Below, one piece after another: positions 1 to 6,089 of a stretch of DNA of 24,612 bases (position 1 is the first letter of the stretch; each line of letters opens with the position of its first letter). Source of the DNA: an uncultured Actinomycetes bacterium. Its GTDB lineage: Bacteria > Actinomycetota > Thermoleophilia > Solirubrobacterales > 70-9. A program made the translations under genes and the position numbers. The notes under the pieces were generated by a model. It was not told the origin of the DNA and searched no databases. It saw only the letters and a list, made by a program, of their open reading frames with translations. The DNA is taken from contig CALCIA010000329.1 in the NCBI GenBank assembly GCA_937907435.1, positions 1-24,612 of the forward strand, given 5' to 3'.

Positions 1-54
1 GCCAGGACCCCCATGAGGAGCCCAGGACACCCCCGCGCCACCTCGGACGGCCGC
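1..54. repeat. Interspersed repeat, left copy
   Basis: Bases 1-54 match the reverse complement of 24412-24465 with four mismatches (at 33, 34, 36 and 37); the first 32 bases match perfectly. The core at 6-28 also occurs in direct orientation at 24473-24495. It lies at the very edge of the window, so a palindromic partner such as the one at the right end could be just outside. No coding potential is seen. It looks like one half of a REP-like palindromic intergenic repeat; no function can be read from it. Confidence 0.75.
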
Positions 55-194
55 CCGCCCCCCGCACCCCCACCCCGTCCCCCTACCGACAACTCACCCT
101 CTACGCTCGAACTTCCGCTTAACCCCAAGGCCCACTGATCAGTCGACCGCCCTTGCGGCTTTGGTCCGGCGTCGCTTCCACCGATAGCCCTGCC

Positions 195-1172
195 ATGGAT
201 ACGTGGCTGCGGGAACTGCGCTCGCCCCCGGGCGAGGGGCCGTTGCGCGGCGCCGACCGCCAGGTCCGCGCCGCCTTCCGGCTGGTGAATCGCGATCCGG
301 CGATCAGGCGTCTGATCCTGCTCGAGACCCTGACGTTGACCGGCCTCTGGGTCGCCTTCTTCCTGCTGGCGCGGGAGACGGGCTCGCCCGGCCGCGGGGC
401 CGACCGGGTCTTTCAGCAGTGGCTCTACTGGGCGGTCTCGATCGGCATCTCGTTGGTCTTCTCGGTCGCGATCGCCTGCGCGGCCGACGCGAAGATCGAC
501 GGCGTCGGCGGCGACCTGCGGCTGGCGCTCGGCGAAATGCGGCGGCGCCTGCCGACGCTCTTCTGCTGGTGGCTGATCTCGATGGGCGGCTCGGCGGCCC
601 TGAGCCTCGCCGCCCGCGCGGTGATGCGACCCGGCCTGGCGGCCCTGGCCCTCGTCCTCCTCTGGGGACTCGGAAGCGTCTTCGTCGTACCCGCGATCGC
701 GCTCCACGACGGCGGCCCGCTCGAGTCCCTCGGCGAAGCCCTGCGACTGCTGCGCGCCCGCTGGGGCCGCGCGCTCGCCGGCCTCTTCGTGATCGGCTTC
801 TTCTTCGGCCTCGCCCTGATCGCCGCCGGCTTCCTCCTCGGCGCCACCGCCGAAGGCCACCCCCGCAGCGTCGACGAATCGCTCTGGCGGTTCGCGGTCC
901 CGTTCGCGCTCATCTACCTCGCCTACGTCTGGATGACCGCGACCCGCGAAGCCTTCGCCATCATCCTCGCCCGCGACGTCCTCGACGACCTCCCCGGCGA
1001 GCCGGCGCCGCCGAAGCCCCGCCCACGCCGCGCGACGATCTTCAAGCGAGTCGCCATCGGAGCCCTCGCCCTGATGGTGGCCCTCGTCCTCCTCGGCGCG
1101 ATCTTCGGCCACCACCGCTCGCACCCCCAGCCGCCCGCCCCACCGAGGCACGCCGTCGTCATCCCCGACTAG
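195..1172 (+). CDS. Multi-spanning membrane protein, DUF6159-like
   Basis: A 325-aa membrane protein beginning with a basic cytoplasmic stretch ending RLVNRDPAIRR, followed by about five or six hydrophobic segments: LLETLTLTGLWVAFFLLA, WAVSIGISLVFSVAIACA, a long segment around LALVLLWGLGSVFVVPAIA, LAGLFVIGFFFGLALIAAGF, FAVPFALIYLAYVWM, and a last helix near the C-terminus (ALALMVALVLLGAIF). It ends in a Pro/His-rich tail. The N-terminal 'AFRLVNRDP' motif and helix order resemble DUF6159 proteins, whose function is unknown. The frame is open back to a TTG at 153, but the ATG at 195 places the conserved motif at the usual distance, so I prefer it; neither start has a clear SD. It converges on the ArsR-type gene at 1190 with a 17-bp gap. 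Confidence 0.8.
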   Translation: MDTWLRELRSPPGEGPLRGADRQVRAAFRLVNRDPAIRRLILLETLTLTGLWVAFFLLARETGSPGRGADRVFQQWLYWAVSIGISLVFSVAIACAADAKIDGVGGDLRLALGEMRRRLPTLFCWWLISMGGSAALSLAARAVMRPGLAALALVLLWGLGSVFVVPAIALHDGGPLESLGEALRLLRARWGRALAGLFVIGFFFGLALIAAGFLLGATAEGHPRSVDESLWRFAVPFALIYLAYVWMTATREAFAIILARDVLDDLPGEPAPPKPRPRRATIFKRVAIGALALMVALVLLGAIFGHHRSHPQPPAPPRHAVVIPD

Positions 1173-1189
1173 GCGACCTGCCTCACCTT

Positions 1190-1819
1190 CTAGGCTCGGG
1201 ACGCCCCCGGTCCGCGTCGTGCCGGCGCCTCGAAGGCGGCCAGCCCGGTCACCATCGGGATGCCGTCCTCGGGACCGAGCCGCTCGCGGCTCTCGGCGGC
1301 GACCGCCATCAGCTCCTGCAGCGCCCGGTCGAGGATCTCCGCGGCCTCCCGCCAGCCCTGCTCGTCGACCGTGATCGGCATCCAGTTCAGCGTCGTGTCC
1401 TCGCGGGTGTCGATGGTGTCGGCGTCGATCGCCGCGCCCACCTTGTCGACGAAGGTGCGGATCGCTTCGCCCGTCACCCCGCCGCGCACCGAGAGCGGCG
1501 CCTTGCGCCAGTCCTGATGGCCGATGAACGAGCGCGGCCGGGCGGTGTAGAAGTGCTCGATCGTGCCGCGCCTGGGGCGGGTGCGGACCTGCTCGATGCA
1601 GTCGACGTCCAGCAGCGCGTTGGTGTGGTAGGCGACGACGCCGAGGCTCCCCTCGAATTCCTTCGCCAGCTCCGTCGGGCTCGCGGAGCGTCCCTGCAGG
1701 GCTTCGAGGATCCGGACGCGGATCGGATGGGTGAGCGCCTTCACCAAGTTCTGGTCGATCGTCTCCCCTCCACCCCCTTCCGCTGCCCGCCGTCCCTTCT
1801 TCCCGCTCCCGTCGTCCAC
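1190..1819 (-). CDS. ArsR-type winged-helix regulator
   Basis: A 209-aa protein with a winged-helix DNA-binding domain in its first 90 or so residues: LVKALTHPIRVRILEAL opens the domain and LGVVAYHTNALLDVDCIE is the recognition helix region. It is followed by an effector-like C-terminal half (about residues 95-209) without recognisable metal-binding cysteines. The frame extends upstream to 1900, but a GTG at 1819 preceded by a strong SD (GGAGGGGG, 7-nt spacing) fixes the start and removes a low-complexity Gly/Lys-rich extension. The family is DNA-binding and normally dimeric; the ligand is unknown. The C-terminus (ESRERLGPEDGIPMVTGL) aligns with that of the next gene (EARERMSRTDSSPMHVTI), so the two are paralogues. 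Confidence 0.85.
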   Translation of the reverse strand: MDDGSGKKGRRAAEGGGGETIDQNLVKALTHPIRVRILEALQGRSASPTELAKEFEGSLGVVAYHTNALLDVDCIEQVRTRPRRGTIEHFYTARPRSFIGHQDWRKAPLSVRGGVTGEAIRTFVDKVGAAIDADTIDTREDTTLNWMPITVDEQGWREAAEILDRALQELMAVAAESRERLGPEDGIPMVTGLAAFEAPARRGPGASRA

Positions 1820-1826
1820 GCTGTGA

Positions 1827-1834
1827 CCCCCTCC
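1827..1834 (-). promoter_or_regulatory. Strong Shine-Dalgarno that sets the start at 1819
   Basis: On the minus strand GGAGGGGG sits 7 nt upstream of the GTG at 1819, an almost ideal anti-16S match. It is the reason to prefer the 209-aa product to the longer open frame. Confidence 0.7.
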
Positions 1835-1933
1835 GTAATCGGGTGGCGGGACGACGTATCGCCTGTAGACGTTTTGTCGTCGTCCCCTGCGGGGCGGCAA
1901 GCTAGACGAGAACCAGGCAAATATTCACTTGCG

Positions 1934-2575
1934 TCAGGGAAATCGCGGTCCCATCTCCACCTGGTGTTCCCGGACCGGTTGCGGAGACTCGAAGCCCATC
2001 ATGGCGATGGTCACGTGCATCGGTGAAGAGTCAGTCCGACTCATGCGTTCCCTCGCTTCGACCTCGACGACCTTGAGGCGTCGGAAGATCGCGTCCAGCT
2101 CTTCGATGATCGCCATGAATCCCTCCCAGTCGAGCTCGAGCGGAGTCCAGGTCAGGTGTCGCTCCGGATGTGCGTCGAGCGTCCCGGCCAAGAGCGATTC
2201 CTGGATGCGCTCCCAGAGGGTGGAGCAGTAGGTCGCGCTGACGTTTCCCTTCAACGCCGGCGGCAGCCGATTGAAGTCCTCGTCGCTGAAGAGGGCGCGT
2301 GCCGTCGCGGCGTAGTAACGCGCCCGACCGCCGCGTTCGCGCCGGACCTCGACCTCCTCGATCGCGCCGCACTCGAGCAGGACGGAAAAGTGATGTTCGA
2401 TCGCCTGGCGGCCGAGCTCTGGCTTCCGCCGGGCAAGATATTCCGAGACGCATATGGGGGCGAGACTGCACTCCAGCAGGATCTCGACCCGGATCGGGTG
2501 ACCGATCGCCTTGACGAAGTCGGGGTCGAGCAACTCCTCCCCGTCCAGGCGCCGCATCGTCTTGAACCCTGTCAT
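1934..2575 (-). CDS. ArsR-type winged-helix regulator, paralogue of the neighbour
   Basis: A 213-aa protein with the same plan as the gene at 1190: an N-terminal winged helix (FVKAIGHPIRVEILLECS, then RQAIEHHFSVLLECGAIEEV as the recognition region) and a C-terminal half with the shared motif 'EARERMSRTDSSPMHVTIAM'. The open frame reaches an ATG at 2638 with no SD; the ATG at 2575 has GAAGGG six bases upstream and a shorter lead into the HTH, so I chose it. A third option is the ATG at 2557. Both regulators point the same way but are about 115 bp apart and each has its own SD, so separate transcription is possible. The target is unknown. Confidence 0.8.
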   Translation of the reverse strand: MTGFKTMRRLDGEELLDPDFVKAIGHPIRVEILLECSLAPICVSEYLARRKPELGRQAIEHHFSVLLECGAIEEVEVRRERGGRARYYAATARALFSDEDFNRLPPALKGNVSATYCSTLWERIQESLLAGTLDAHPERHLTWTPLELDWEGFMAIIEELDAIFRRLKVVEVEARERMSRTDSSPMHVTIAMMGFESPQPVREHQVEMGPRFP

Positions 2576-2692
2576 CAGGAACCCTTCTGCTGATCGAATG
2601 GGCTTGAGCAGTTGGGCCAACTTATTTGGCAGAACCATTTATTGCAAGCTGCCCGAACGCAACTTGTTGTCTGCCGTCCGCCCCCTTGAATC

Positions 2693-2714
2693 GGCTTCGG
2701 GTTCAAACGAAGCC
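2693..2714 (+). promoter_or_regulatory. Stem-loop just upstream of a micro-ORF SD
   Basis: GGCTTCG (2693-2699) pairs perfectly with CGAAGCC (2708-2714) around an 8-nt loop. It ends two bases before the GGGAGGGGG SD of the 20-codon ORF, so its folding could affect ribosome access. The pairing is visible; the regulatory role is inferred. Confidence 0.4.
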
Positions 2715-2716
2715 TC

Positions 2717-2725
2717 GGGAGGGGG
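2717..2725 (+). promoter_or_regulatory. Strong Shine-Dalgarno for the 20-codon ORF
   Basis: GGGAGGGGG lies 7 nt upstream of the ATG at 2733. It is as strong as the SD at 1827-1834 and is the main argument that the very short ORF is translated. Confidence 0.5.
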
Positions 2726-2732
2726 TGAGAAC

Positions 2733-2795
2733 ATGAAGATCAGCGAGACGGCGATTCCGGCTCCTCCGGCCTGCTGCGTCACCAAGATCGGCTGA
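2733..2795 (+). CDS. 20-aa peptide with a Cys-Cys pair
   Basis: The ORF encodes MKISETAIPAPPACCVTKIG and ends with TGA at 2793-2795. Support for translation is the strong SD at 2717-2725, good spacing, and its position between two perfect stem-loops (2693-2714 and 2801-2843). I do not recognise the peptide. The layout (short acidic/polar N-terminus, PAPPA, CC, basic end) could be a leader peptide sensing Cys-tRNA, a small signalling or RiPP-like precursor, or a chance ORF. No modification enzyme or transporter lies next to it; the gene downstream is an XRE regulator at 2912. No homology could be checked. Confidence 0.4.
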   Translation: MKISETAIPAPPACCVTKIG

Positions 2796-2800
2796 GGTCC

Positions 2801-2843
2801 GGGCGTCGTACGGGCGGAGATCAAATGCGTCCGTACGACGCCC
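2801..2843 (+). terminator. Perfect 13-bp stem-loop after the micro-ORF
   Basis: Bases 2801-2813 (GGGCGTCGTACGG) pair perfectly with 2831-2843, leaving a 17-nt loop. An outer GGTCC/GGACC pair (2796-2800 with 2856-2860) could extend it across an asymmetric bulge. It starts 6 nt after the micro-ORF stop. There is no following U-run, so it may be an intrinsic terminator of the actinobacterial U-less kind, an attenuator, or part of a small RNA. Confidence 0.5.
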
Positions 2844-2911
2844 CTCTGCTGCCTCGGACCCACCATACGATACTCATAGGTCTGTAGACGGATCAGTAGC
2901 GATGATGCAGC

Positions 2912-3151
2912 GTGCCCTTCCGGATGGAGGGCGAACTTCAGCGAGTTCTGGGACGCAACCTCCGCAACTTCAGGGAAGCGGAGGAGCTGAGCCAGGAAGC
3001 CTTCGCCGAACGCATGGGCTACCACCGGACCTACTGGGCCGGGATCGAGCGCGGCGAGCGCAACCTGACCCTGCGATCGCTGGAGAGGATCGCGGCCAAA
3101 CTCGAGATCGAACCGCTGCTCCTACTCGAGGGCCAGCCTCCACCTCGTTGA
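2912..3151 (+). CDS. Small XRE-family helix-turn-helix regulator
   Basis: A 79-aa single-domain Cro/C1-type regulator. The five-helix domain covers residues 10-72, with the HTH in LSQEAFAERMGYHRTYWAGI and the typical 'IERGERNLTLRSLERIA' that follows. Length is typical of stand-alone XRE proteins. The GTG at 2912 gives the complete domain; an in-frame ATG four codons on (2924) is an alternative. No strong SD is seen. It converges with the truncated RES gene and its stop is only a few bases from where RES similarity ends, so it may have arrived with the event that removed the toxin's 3' end. It is unrelated in sequence to the RES partner antitoxin at 3351. Confidence 0.85.
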   Translation: MPFRMEGELQRVLGRNLRNFREAEELSQEAFAERMGYHRTYWAGIERGERNLTLRSLERIAAKLEIEPLLLLEGQPPPR

Positions 3152-3157
3152 TCCGGG

Positions 3158-3354
3158 GGCCCGGCCGGGCTGCAAGGTCGGGACAGACCGGCGAGCACCT
3201 CACGCAGCGAGGTCTCCGGATGCTCGGCGCAGTAGACGGCGCGGGACCGCCGCTCACGGTCATCGAAGCGATGGTTCCAGGAGCAGAGCCCACGCGGCGT
3301 GTACGCCAGTGGGTCGGACCGATGCCCGACGCGCCAAAGCTCGCCCCCGCTCAC
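3158..3354 (-). pseudogene. Truncated RES-domain toxin
   Basis: The first 60 or so codons read as the start of a RES-domain toxin: LWRVGHRSDPLAYTPRG, then FDDRERRSRAVYCAEHPE and TSLREVLAGL, matching the RxG...F...YxA...ETL pattern. RES proteins are usually about 150-200 aa and degrade NAD+. Here similarity shifts frame after AGL (a neighbouring frame continues RPDLAARPGPRIN) and is lost before the XRE gene. The GTG start overlaps the antitoxin stop as GTGA, the normal antitoxin-first operon order. The distal part of the catalytic domain is absent, so the product should be inactive. The 3' limit is approximate. Confidence 0.7.
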
Positions 3355-3746
3355 CCCTCGAAGCTAACAAGCTGCCTGGCGGCTGCCTTCACCTCGGCGA
3401 ACTGGCTCGGTTCGGTGGCCCGACGAAGGACGTCGACGGGCGCGGCGTCGTCGAGGCGAGTGTTGGTCCCGAAGAGCCAGGCGCGCGCGGTCTTGTCGTC
3501 GAAGCTCGCGACGATCATGCGGACGACCTTGTAGCCCTCGCGCAGCCGCAGGTCGGTCGTCGGGTTCGGGGTCGGCCCGTCGGCCTTGCGGTAGCGGCCG
3601 ATCTGCTTCGCATCGCGCGAGCCGACGAGATGGGCCGCGATGCGCTGGCCGAGCGCGTCCTGCAGGTAGCCGGCGATCTCAGAGACCGGCAGCGTGGCGG
3701 CATCGTGATCGAGTTGCTCGGCGGCCGGAGGGGTGAGGACGGGCAC
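3351..3746 (-). CDS. Xre/MbcA/ParS-type antitoxin of a RES module
   Basis: A 131-aa antitoxin that appears complete. The N-terminal part (residues 20-75) is a divergent helical DNA-binding region. The C-terminal part (about 78-131) is the toxin-binding DUF2384-like domain, recognised by VVRMIVASFDDKTARAWLFG, then TRLDDAAPVDVLR and the final 'FAEVKAAARQLVSFEG'. Family members neutralise RES toxins and repress their own operon. Start GTG at 3746 has a weak AAGAG SD. It overlaps the toxin by GTGA. Three evenly spaced 7-bp repeats lie 30 bp upstream and are the likely operator. The cognate toxin is broken. Confidence 0.8.
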   Translation of the reverse strand: MPVLTPPAAEQLDHDAATLPVSEIAGYLQDALGQRIAAHLVGSRDAKQIGRYRKADGPTPNPTTDLRLREGYKVVRMIVASFDDKTARAWLFGTNTRLDDAAPVDVLRRATEPSQFAEVKAAARQLVSFEG

Positions 3747-3775
3747 GGCGGCTCTTTGGTCGGGTCGGGAATCGG

Positions 3776-3806
3776 ACTACCACTAACTACACCAACAAAT
3801 ACACCA
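3776..3806 (-). promoter_or_regulatory. Three 7-bp repeats with 12-bp period, likely antitoxin operator
   Basis: On the plus strand ACTACCA (3776-3782), TACACCA (3788-3794) and TACACCA (3800-3806) are separated by 5 bp each, an exact 12-bp period, in an A/T-richer patch 30 bp upstream of the antitoxin start. Evenly phased repeats suggest cooperative binding by the autoregulating Xre antitoxin. Binding is inferred. Confidence 0.5.
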
Positions 3807-3897
3807 CGATCTGATGCGAGGTGCTCGAAGCTCCGAGGCGGGCCCTCCAGGGGTCGCCTCGACGGTGGAAGCCACGTCCTCCGTCTAAGGTCCTCCC

Positions 3898-4398
3898 GTG
3901 CAAGCCGATGGGGAACGTGGGGGCGCGGACGGCGCGCGTCCGATACCGGAGTCGCTCGCCGCCGACCAGGAAGCGCTGCTGCGGATCCTGGTGAAACATG
4001 GGGTCGAACTCGTCGTCCTTGGCGGGGTCGGCGCCCAACTCCGTGGATGGAGGAGCGCGACCACCGACCTCGACATCGCCCTATCAAGAACTGACGAGAA
4101 CACCGATCGGTTCAACCGCGCCCTCATGGAGATGGGCCTGCTCGGCGAGCCGCAATACGGACAGTTCGGGACGTCCTTCGAGACCCGCCATGGCCGCCTC
4201 GAGGTGGTCCGCAAGGCGGACGGGATCGGTGCCTATGAGGATTGGCTACGAAACGCCACCGAGGAGGACTTCGGCGAGGGCCTCGTCATCGTCGTCGCGG
4301 CGGGCGACGACATCCTCGCCTCCAAGCGGGCGGCCGGCCGGGCCAAGGATGAGGCGGTTCTCGAGCAGATGCGCGAGGACCTCGGCGCCTCAGGCTGA
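3898..4398 (+). CDS. Nucleotidyltransferase-fold protein
   Basis: A 166-aa protein with the signature of the DNA polymerase beta-like nucleotidyltransferase superfamily: VELVVLGGVGAQLRGW with the GG at residues 42-43, and TTDLDIAL carrying the metal-binding D57 and D59, both intact. The remainder resembles the helical end of small NTases such as the DUF6036/AbiEii-like group (VVAAGDDILASKRAAGR, residues around 137-153). Such proteins often act as toxins or antitoxins that nucleotidylate tRNA or a partner protein; the substrate here is unknown. Start GTG at 3898 has AAGG 7 nt upstream. Its 3' end overlaps the convergent XRE-NTase gene by 9 bp. Confidence 0.75.
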   Translation: MQADGERGGADGARPIPESLAADQEALLRILVKHGVELVVLGGVGAQLRGWRSATTDLDIALSRTDENTDRFNRALMEMGLLGEPQYGQFGTSFETRHGRLEVVRKADGIGAYEDWLRNATEEDFGEGLVIVVAAGDDILASKRAAGRAKDEAVLEQMREDLGASG

Positions 4399-5127
4399 TT
4401 CGCGGATCACCTCGAGGAGCGTCCGCAGACCGGCTCGGTAGGCACGGTCGGCAGGGCGCGGCGAGGCGTCGGCGAGGCGCAGCAGGTCGCGGGGCGAGGC
4501 GACCCTCAGAGCATGGGCGAAAGGTTCGAGGCCAATCGCGTCGCGGCGAAGATCCGAGAAGTCTCCCGACCCGGAGATCCGATCGACGACGACGACGGCG
4601 CCGCCGTCGGGAAGGAGCCACCGCCAGCGCCGGTCGCGCTCCGCGAAGCGCTCCTCGTCGTCGCTCGCCTCCGCGCCCATCGCCGCCAGTTCGTCCAGTG
4701 CCCGCCCGCGGTCGGCGGGGACGATCTCCGCCGCGCCGTCACGCGGCCGCTGCGGGGAGCCCTGCAGGGCGGCGGCGAGCGGACCAATCAGGATGGTCGG
4801 GGTGCGCAGCTGGGCGACGGCGGCAAGCGCGTGCTCCGCCTTACCCGCCTCGGCCCGAGGCAGCAGCCGACCGAGACGCTCCTCGGGGGTCAAGCGCAGT
4901 TGGTCGCGGACGTTCTCGGCCAGGCTCTCGTCCCGATTGGCGAGGTCGATCGCGAGGTCGAGTCCCGCGGCGCGGATCACCTCCGAGAGAGAATCCAGCG
5001 AGGGCTCCCGGGCCCCGCTCTCCCAGCGCGCGATCGTCGAGCGCGGTCGCCCGCTTCGCGCGGCCAGCTGCTCCTGCGTCAGCCCGGCACGATCACGTGC
5101 CATCCGGATCAGGTCGCTGCTCAGCAT
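4390..5127 (-). CDS. XRE regulator fused to a degenerate nucleotidyltransferase-like domain
   Basis: A 245-aa two-domain protein. Residues 5-58 are an XRE HTH (LIRMARDRAGLTQEQLAARS, then STIARWESGAREPSLDSL). After a linker (60-105), residues 108-240 resemble an NTase fold: PTILIGPLAAALQGSPQRPR matches the GG...G entry motif. The expected T-x-D-x-D is degraded to 'RDGAAEIVP', so catalysis is unlikely, and a sensing or partner-binding role is more plausible. The ATG at 5127 is directly preceded by a 7-bp inverted repeat (5138-5155), which implies autoregulation. It converges with the intact NTase gene, so the two could form a functional pair although they are not co-transcribed. Confidence 0.75.
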   Translation of the reverse strand: MLSSDLIRMARDRAGLTQEQLAARSGRPRSTIARWESGAREPSLDSLSEVIRAAGLDLAIDLANRDESLAENVRDQLRLTPEERLGRLLPRAEAGKAEHALAAVAQLRTPTILIGPLAAALQGSPQRPRDGAAEIVPADRGRALDELAAMGAEASDDEERFAERDRRWRWLLPDGGAVVVVDRISGSGDFSDLRRDAIGLEPFAHALRVASPRDLLRLADASPRPADRAYRAGLRTLLEVIRESA

Positions 5128-5137
5128 CGCTCGTCAG

Positions 5138-5155
5138 AGTAGCCGTTTGGCTACT
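5138..5155 (-). promoter_or_regulatory. Palindromic operator of the XRE-NTase gene
   Basis: AGTAGCCGTTTGGCTACT is a perfect 7-bp inverted repeat (AGTAGCC/GGCTACT) around 4 bp. It lies 10 bp upstream of the ATG at 5127, where a bound XRE dimer would block expression. The half-site and spacing resemble known XRE antitoxin operators; binding by this protein is inferred. Confidence 0.6.
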
Positions 5156-5238
5156 GGTGATGTAGCACTTCGGGCACTAATGCTGTCGCCGATATGCCAC
5201 GAATTCGAAAGCCGAAGACCGGCTTCCTGAACAGGCGT

Positions 5239-5276
5239 TTCGAACCCGCGACCGCAAGAATCAGGGGCTTTCCCCT
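5239..5276 (-). other. tRNA T-arm-like fragment and short hairpin
   Basis: On the minus strand GGTCGCGGGTTCGAA (5239-5253) equals the variable/T-arm consensus of a tRNA, but the following bases do not complete the T-stem, so this is no functional tRNA. Next to it AGGGG-CTTT-CCCCT (5263-5276) forms a 5-bp hairpin that could end transcription from the HAD gene at 5358. The stretch 5156-5357 otherwise shows no gene. The T-arm match may be a worn attachment-site scar or chance. Confidence 0.3.
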
Positions 5277-5357
5277 TCAGTCAGTGCCTTGAGGAGGCTC
5301 GTAGGAGCGCTACTGGACCTCGACTGCCGGCCGCTCAAATCTGATCGGCGGTGGGAC

Positions 5358-6008
5358 CTACTCCATCCGGCCCCCGAGCAACCGGGGCAGTTCGGTCATG
5401 TCCGAGAAGACCCGATCTGCGGCCGCCAGGCGGTCGGGATGCGTGAGAGCGGCGAAGCCGAAGCAGCTCATCCCGGCCGCCTTCGCGCCTTCGACGCCGA
5501 ACGGACTGTCCTCGACGACGAGGCACCGAGACGGACTAACACCGGTTTCTGCGGCGGCGTGAAGAAAGAGGTCCGGCGCGGGCTTCGGTCGAGGCACTTC
5601 GCTCGCGCTGAAGATCCGCCCGTCGAAACGGTCCCACAGCCCGGTCAGGCCGAGCGTCAGTCGCATCTTCTCGTGACTGCCGCCGGAGGCGACGCAGGTC
5701 GGGAGTGCGATCTGGTCCAGGGCGTCTGCGATACCGGGCACGGCCTGCAGTTCGTGCCGAAAGGTCTCCTCCACCTCTGCTTCGAGTTGCGGCAGCCAGC
5801 TCGAGGGAACCGGCCGGCCTGCCATCTCGGCGATCCTCTCCAACGTCGACTCCATCCCGATCCCGAGGAACTCGCGTGAACAGTCATCGCCGGTCATCGG
5901 CACTCCCAGAGCGGTGATGTGCCTTGCCTGGATCTCCAGCGAGAGACGATCGCTGTCGACAAGAACGCCGTCGCAGTCGAAGATCACAAGCTCGATAGCG
6001 GCGGCCAC
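5358..6008 (-). CDS. HAD-superfamily phosphatase, subfamily IA
   Basis: A 216-aa HAD hydrolase with all four motifs: motif I DCDGVLVDSD (nucleophile D11, acid/base D13), motif II ASGGSHEK (108-114), motif III Lys in PRPKPAPD (K142), and motif IV VVEDSPFGVEGAKAAGM (E166, D167). A helical cap sits between motifs I and II (about 18-88). This is the phosphoglycolate phosphatase / beta-phosphoglucomutase-like branch; the sequence does not decide the substrate. Start GTG at 6008 places the first strand correctly. It is divergent from the alpha/beta hydrolase at 6090, and the palindrome at 6061-6080 lies between them, so the two may be co-regulated. Confidence 0.9.
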   Translation of the reverse strand: MAAAIELVIFDCDGVLVDSDRLSLEIQARHITALGVPMTGDDCSREFLGIGMESTLERIAEMAGRPVPSSWLPQLEAEVEETFRHELQAVPGIADALDQIALPTCVASGGSHEKMRLTLGLTGLWDRFDGRIFSASEVPRPKPAPDLFLHAAAETGVSPSRCLVVEDSPFGVEGAKAAGMSCFGFAALTHPDRLAAADRVFSDMTELPRLLGGRME

Positions 6009-6060
6009 CAGTGAGCCAGCCTAGCGAGGTGATGGTCGGTATCGAGATTCAGCAAATATG

Positions 6061-6080
6061 TTGACTGACTCGTCAATCAA
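6061..6080. promoter_or_regulatory. TetR-like palindrome between divergent genes
   Basis: TTGACTGACTCGTCAATCAA has a TTGAC/GTCAA inverted repeat around 6 bp and outer arms (TTGACTGA/TCAATCAA) with one mismatch. The symmetry and length fit operators of TetR-family repressors. The same bases include -35-like hexamers on both strands (TTGACT plus, TTGACG minus), so a bound repressor could silence both the HAD gene and the hydrolase. No TetR gene is in the window. Confidence 0.6.
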
Positions 6081-6089
6081 CACGATACG

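Noticed and set aside
203..2026. 607-codon plus-strand open frame
   Set aside because: It overlaps the membrane protein and the ArsR gene in other frames and is an Arg/Pro-rich translation typical of shadow frames in G+C-rich DNA.
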